From Arthrobacter pascens (lineage in GTDB: Bacteria; Actinomycetota; Actinomycetes; Actinomycetales; Micrococcaceae), in contig NZ_JAFHKT010000151.1 in NCBI RefSeq assembly GCF_017052465.1, positions 248,001 to 312,000 of the forward strand: a DNA stretch of 64,000 nucleotides. The letters are read 5' to 3'. Positions 60,740 through 64,000 of the stretch are shown in pieces. Numbering within the stretch: the first letter of the stretch is position 1; each line of letters begins with the position of its first letter. The translations under genes and the position numbers were made by a program. Below the pieces are notes generated by a model, which searched no databases, was not told the DNA's origin, and was given only the letters and a program-made list of their open reading frames with translations.

Positions 60740-61750
60740 TCACAGCTCTTGCCAGTATTTGTAAATGCTCTGAACGTCTGCAATGGTCAAAGAAGCAGCC
60801 GACTTAATGGTGAAATGAGTAGCTTCCAGAATCCCCTTCAACTGATCATCGGTAAGTTTTCCATCCCTGGAGCTCATCGGAATTTCCTCTTTGATGATCC
60901 TCGCGGCGAGCTTCGGATCCATTCCCCAATCCTCAACCATCATTTGTGTGGCCAAGCTCTCGTCGTCCATGATCCTGGCCGAAGCCTTGTAGTAGCACTC
61001 GGCGAACGCTTTGACCTCTTCCGGCCGCTCGTTGATCATCTTGTTGCTCGCGAACACCACGGTCATGGCGTTGGGACCCACGACATCGCGCACGTTCTCC
61101 AGGACCTTGGCGCGGCCAGCCATCTCGAGACCGAAGGCCGCGTGTCCGCCCCAGAGGAACGCATCCACCGTTCCACTTTTTAGTCCTGCCTCGATGCCGT
61201 CGAGGCTGCCCATGGTCACCTTCTTGAACTCGTCATCACTCCACCCCGCTCGCTGAGCCAACTTCTGGGTGGCGTAGTCGCCTGCCGAGCCAAAGCTGCT
61301 GATCGCAAAGGTCTTGCCTTTCAGATCTGCAAAAGATGTGGCAGAGCTGTCAGGCCTGACTACCAGGTATTCATCAAAGGCAGACATTGAAGCGCCGATG
61401 ATCGACGCGTCCAAACCCTGCGAAACGGCACCGATGACTCGATTGGGGGAGGCGATCCCGATATCGGCGCTACCAGCAGCGACGGCCTCGGCTACTTTCT
61501 CACCGGCGGACACGCTGACTTTCATTTCCGGATCGCAAGTAGACCAGATATTGAGGTATTCCCCGGCCTCCGCGCCCAGCTCAGTGGGGTCGTGCTTGTT
61601 CGATTGAATGACGCGGATTTCCCGCGAGCCTTTGTCGTTGGCACCCGCAGAACCGCCGCAGCCACTGACGAGCAGCACCAAGATAGCCCCCACGGCGCCT
61701 ATCCGGATACTTTTCGTGGCGGCAGACCGGGCAACATTTCTGACAAGCAT
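60740..61750 (-). CDS. ABC transporter substrate-binding lipoprotein (NMT1/SsuA type)
   Basis: 336 residues with a signal peptide ending at the lipobox LVSGC (near residue 31). The domain order (EKVAEAVAAGSADIGIASP near 82-100, LKGKTFAISSFGSAGDYATQKLA near 143-165) fits the nitrate/sulfonate/taurine and pyrimidine-precursor binding family. No permease or ATPase gene is in the window. GAGGAG precedes ATG 61750. Proximity to a nitrilase suggests a nitrogen-containing ligand (inference). Confidence 0.88.
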   Translation of the reverse strand: MLVRNVARSAATKSIRIGAVGAILVLLVSGCGGSAGANDKGSREIRVIQSNKHDPTELGAEAGEYLNIWSTCDPEMKVSVSAGEKVAEAVAAGSADIGIASPNRVIGAVSQGLDASIIGASMSAFDEYLVVRPDSSATSFADLKGKTFAISSFGSAGDYATQKLAQRAGWSDDEFKKVTMGSLDGIEAGLKSGTVDAFLWGGHAAFGLEMAGRAKVLENVRDVVGPNAMTVVFASNKMINERPEEVKAFAECYYKASARIMDDESLATQMMVEDWGMDPKLAARIIKEEIPMSSRDGKLTDDQLKGILEATHFTIKSAASLTIADVQSIYKYWQEL

Positions 61751-61869
61751 GTGACTCCTCTATCTCTGATTGTTTGGGAGCGAGTTCAAGTCTGGCGTTC
61801 GTAGGGCAGGTGGTGTCCGCTTGACGCGACGGTCTTCTGCCGTGGTGATCTACGCCACAACCCTGTCGC

Positions 61870-61899
61870 ATCTTATGGCGCTCTCGATTGGTCTGTCAA
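61870..61899 (-). promoter_or_regulatory. Promoter of the binding-protein/nitrilase operon
   Basis: Minus strand TTGACA (61899-61894), 18 bases, TAAGAT (61875-61870). About 120 bases before the gene start. Confidence 0.55.
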
Positions 61900-61902
61900 T
61901 TA

Positions 61903-61918
61903 TAATGAACTAATGAAC
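61903..61918. repeat. Tandem TAATGAAC x2
   Basis: Two perfect head-to-tail copies of an 8-base unit, four bases upstream of the -35. The placement fits an activator site. Confidence 0.5.
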
Positions 61919-62104
61919 TGCTTGGATTGGCAAGCTCTTTTGCACGCGCATATTCGTGCCTTTACGCACTATGTGGCGGGGGTTGCCCGACACCTTCTTG
62001 GCGCGCAATCTGGATCGAGACTGTAAGAGGAGCGGTGGGAACGGCGTGGCCTGACCGAACGGCAGGAGGCGCGCGAGTGGGCGTGAGCCTGCTTGACCGT
62101 GGCG

Positions 62105-62665
62105 AGCTCCCGGACGGCCTCACAAAAACGTGCTGGAAGCGGAGAGCGCCTTGGCCACGAGAGGCCTGGGCCGGCCGAGAGCGGGAACGCCCGCAACGGG
62201 ACCCGGTCCAAAACCGTATTCACGGAAGTCGGCCCGGTGGAGATCGTGGTCCCAGGGACCGGGAGGGCAGCTTCGAGCCGCAGATTGTCAAGACAATCCA
62301 GCGCCGCCTGGTTTCGGAGGAGATGGCCGTGAGTCAACAGACCCTTGTCCGCGTCTACCCGGTGGTTTTATTGACGCGATCAATGTCAAGGTCCTTGAGG
62401 GGCAGGTCCGCCGCAACAAACCCTTCTAGATCGTCCTTGGCGTCACCGTGAACGGCTAACGCGACATCCTCGGGATCTGGGCCGGAGGCCGCGGCGAGGG
62501 AGCGAAGTACTGGCTCGGGCGCTCACGGCGTTCAAGAACCGCGGCGGAGGACGTGTCCATCTCGGTCTGCGCCGGGCTCAAAGGCCAGCCCGACGCGAGC
62601 ACTACGGTCTGGGAGCAGGCCACCGTCAAGACGTGCATGATGCACCTGATCCACGGTGACCCCAA
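62105..62665 (+). pseudogene. IS256-family (Mutator-type) transposase remnant
   Basis: Fragments in changing frames follow the IS256 order: DGLTKT then VLEAESA, LGHERPGPAESGNARNGTRS, KTVFTEVGPVEIVVP, RDREGSFEPQIVKTIQRRL, FIDAINVKVLEGQVRRNKPF, stop, IVLGVTVNG, stop, RDILGIWAGGRGEGAKYWL, CAGLKGQPDASTTVWEQ and TVKTCMMHLI. Stops and shifts are many and the C-terminal third is lost, so it is an old ruin. The conserved FIDAI and CAGLKG-type DDE positions are partly preserved. Confidence 0.75.
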
Positions 62666-63108
62666 CTCCGGCCGCCGGCCTCCACCGGCAATATCAATGG
62701 CCCTCGAAAGGCATTAGCGGGCGGCTTCCAAAACTTCAAATACCTGACCACCGGTGTCGAAATGGACGGCTATCCGGCGTGATCCATAACCGCGAACCCG
62801 AAACGGGCTCTACGCGGGTAAGCCGCTGGCCGCTCGGATGGCCACCCGTCCAGGTGCTCGTCATAGCTATCTGTAATGCCACGCACGACAGGCCTCTATT
62901 CACAAGTCCGGAGGAATTAACTCGAATAGCCGGCATCACCCCGGCCGAATTCAACGCGCCGGGCGGGCTGCGCGGTCCAATACGGACGGGAATGATGCTA
63001 ACAGGACGTAGACACTATAAATCTGTAGGCGGATTCTGGCTCTTGCCTAGCGGACGCCGCTTAGTCTTCCTCGCGATAACAAAAAAGGAACCAGACGAGG
63101 CCGCTTAA
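62656..63108 (+). other. Open frame of uncertain status after the IS256 ruin
   Basis: A 150-residue frame overlaps the end of the transposase remnant, so its first part is unlikely to be protein. The last 65 residues (from about 62914: LTRIAGITPAEFNAPGG, RTGMMLTGRRHYKSVGGFWLLPSGRRLVFL) look like folded-protein sequence but match nothing I know. It may be the end of an interrupted gene. It converges with the isochorismatase gene, sharing TTAA. Confidence 0.25.
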
Positions 63109-63758
63109 GCGGCAATAATGTCATTGACCTTCAAGACTTGTGCGTACTTGGCGTTCATCTCGAAGAGGCTGACATCATGGCTTAGCTTTGCGCGATCGAA
63201 GGACGCATCTTCCGCGACGACGACCGGCCACCCGAGAGAGTGTCCGTCCACTACCGTGGCACGTACGCAACCGGACGTCGTGCACCCCACGACGATAAGA
63301 GAGTCGACCTTTTGCTTAATTAGCAGACCTGTCAATGGCGTCCCGAAGAAGGCGCTGGCTCGCGCCTTAGGGATGACAGCTTCCCCGGGAAGGGGGGTGA
63401 TCGCGTCCGGAATTTCGGACATCGCCGATCGGCTGGCCGGCCTGTCATCGACCACGTTTTTCAAGGCCCCACCGAGGATACCTGAATCTCCCACTGTGTA
63501 AATGACGGGAAAGGCCCGGTTTCGCGCCCACTCCAGGAGAGCCTGAACCCGCGGCAGTGCCAGCCATCCAGCCGGTCCGCAACTCAAAGGTCGATCGGCA
63601 AGCGAGGCTGCCAGCGAGAGGCCCTCTTCACCCAGGAAAGCGGTGACAACATCGATAACTAAAAGCGCCGGTCGCTGCCCCACTACGGGGGTGCGATCTC
63701 GGACGGCGTCGAAATTTTCGTAAGCTTCGTCCGACATAACGTCTCGCCAAGAATTCAC
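63105..63758 (-). CDS. Isochorismatase-family cysteine hydrolase
   Basis: 217 residues. The Asp-Lys-Cys triad is Asp36 (ALLVIDVVTAF), Lys131 (VIPKARASAFFGT) and Cys164 (VGCTTSGCVRATVVD). The closest remembered relatives are N-carbamoylsarcosine amidase-like and maleamate/nicotinamide-hydrolase-like members, which release ammonia from an amide. It starts at GTG 63758 with GAGGA at the correct distance. Together with the nitrilase and binding protein it suggests use of nitrogen compounds at this end of the window. Confidence 0.9.
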   Translation of the reverse strand: MNSWRDVMSDEAYENFDAVRDRTPVVGQRPALLVIDVVTAFLGEEGLSLAASLADRPLSCGPAGWLALPRVQALLEWARNRAFPVIYTVGDSGILGGALKNVVDDRPASRSAMSEIPDAITPLPGEAVIPKARASAFFGTPLTGLLIKQKVDSLIVVGCTTSGCVRATVVDGHSLGWPVVVAEDASFDRAKLSHDVSLFEMNAKYAQVLKVNDIIAA

Positions 63759-64000
63759 GGTTATTCCTCGTTAGTTAGGTAGCTGCGTGTCGTCCGCGCC
63801 ACTGCGGGCGCTAGAAACGACACTTTGCGTACTGTCTTACAATTTCATGGCACATAATCCCCGCATCAGGCAGGGGTATCAAAAAAATAGAAAACGCCTT
63901 GTACTATTTTCGGCGAAACGATTGGCTGATAAAACATGTGGAAAGCGACAGGTCGATCCGGATACTTGGCAACGCGTGACATCTGTATATGGAGCTTTCT
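63759..64000. other. Right-edge region, relatively AT-rich
   Basis: No gene is visible. Base composition drops to clearly more A/T than the neighbours, with runs such as AAAAAAATAGAAAA near 63885. It holds the isochorismatase promoter and may continue into a low-GC element outside the window. Confidence 0.35.

Overview
The window is high-GC actinobacterial DNA, most like Arthrobacter/Pseudarthrobacter. The genus is inferred from base composition, strong AGGAGG-type ribosome binding sites, many ATGA/TGATG gene overlaps and the protein families. I found no tRNA, rRNA or CRISPR array. Four kinds of mobile-element debris (IS481-, IS110- and IS256-type transposases and a serine resolvase) and three decayed copies of one nuclease family show that much of the window is accessory, island- or plasmid-like DNA.

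Layout. 1-8.8 kb: a lone RelA/SpoT-domain protein, an alpha/beta hydrolase, a ferredoxin-reductase plus fatty-acid-desaturase operon preceded by a 10-codon leader peptide, a PfkB sugar kinase with a PEBP protein, and a DctA symporter. 8.7-14.6 kb: a minus-strand beta-fructoside operon (GH32, ABC binding protein, two permeases, LacI regulator) with a promoter held between two near-identical operators. 14.6-16.2 kb: pseudogene debris. 16.2-31.7 kb: a catabolic island built around an IclR regulator (GH88 hydrolase, two CaiB/BaiF CoA-transferases, an ornithine-cyclodeaminase relative, alcohol and aldehyde dehydrogenases, MHS-type transporter, acyl-CoA ligase, acyl-CoA dehydrogenase, hotdog thioesterase, MDR reductase). 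Four copies of a TTCAGACRGTGTCYGG-like site mark its promoters.

32.7-45.4 kb: a stress and proteostasis island. The minus strand carries a cyclic-nucleotide-domain flavoprotein with a UBP zinc finger, an HdeD-like membrane protein, an HtrA-like lipoprotein protease and a PucR regulator. Divergent from these is dnaK-grpE-cbpA-cbpM-clpB-trx, a tightly overlapping operon. The content parallels the proteobacterial transmissible locus of stress tolerance but with different core parts.

46.5-57.8 kb: an aromatic or heteroaromatic dicarboxylate catabolic cluster under an FCD-type GntR regulator. It holds a split three-component Rieske oxygenase (reductase, ferredoxin, oxygenase), a 4,5-dihydroxyphthalate-decarboxylase relative, LigJ-like hydratase, LigK-like aldolase, a zinc alcohol dehydrogenase, a PanB-like enzyme, a hydrolase with an apparent cysteine nucleophile and a 171-residue protein I do not recognise. 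No ring-cleavage dioxygenase is visible. Three promoters share TGGWCTAACCA. 58.3-64 kb: an IS481-type element with its 6-bp target duplication, a nitrilase gene with a probable 5' frameshift, an orphan ABC binding protein, an IS256 ruin and an isochorismatase-family hydrolase.
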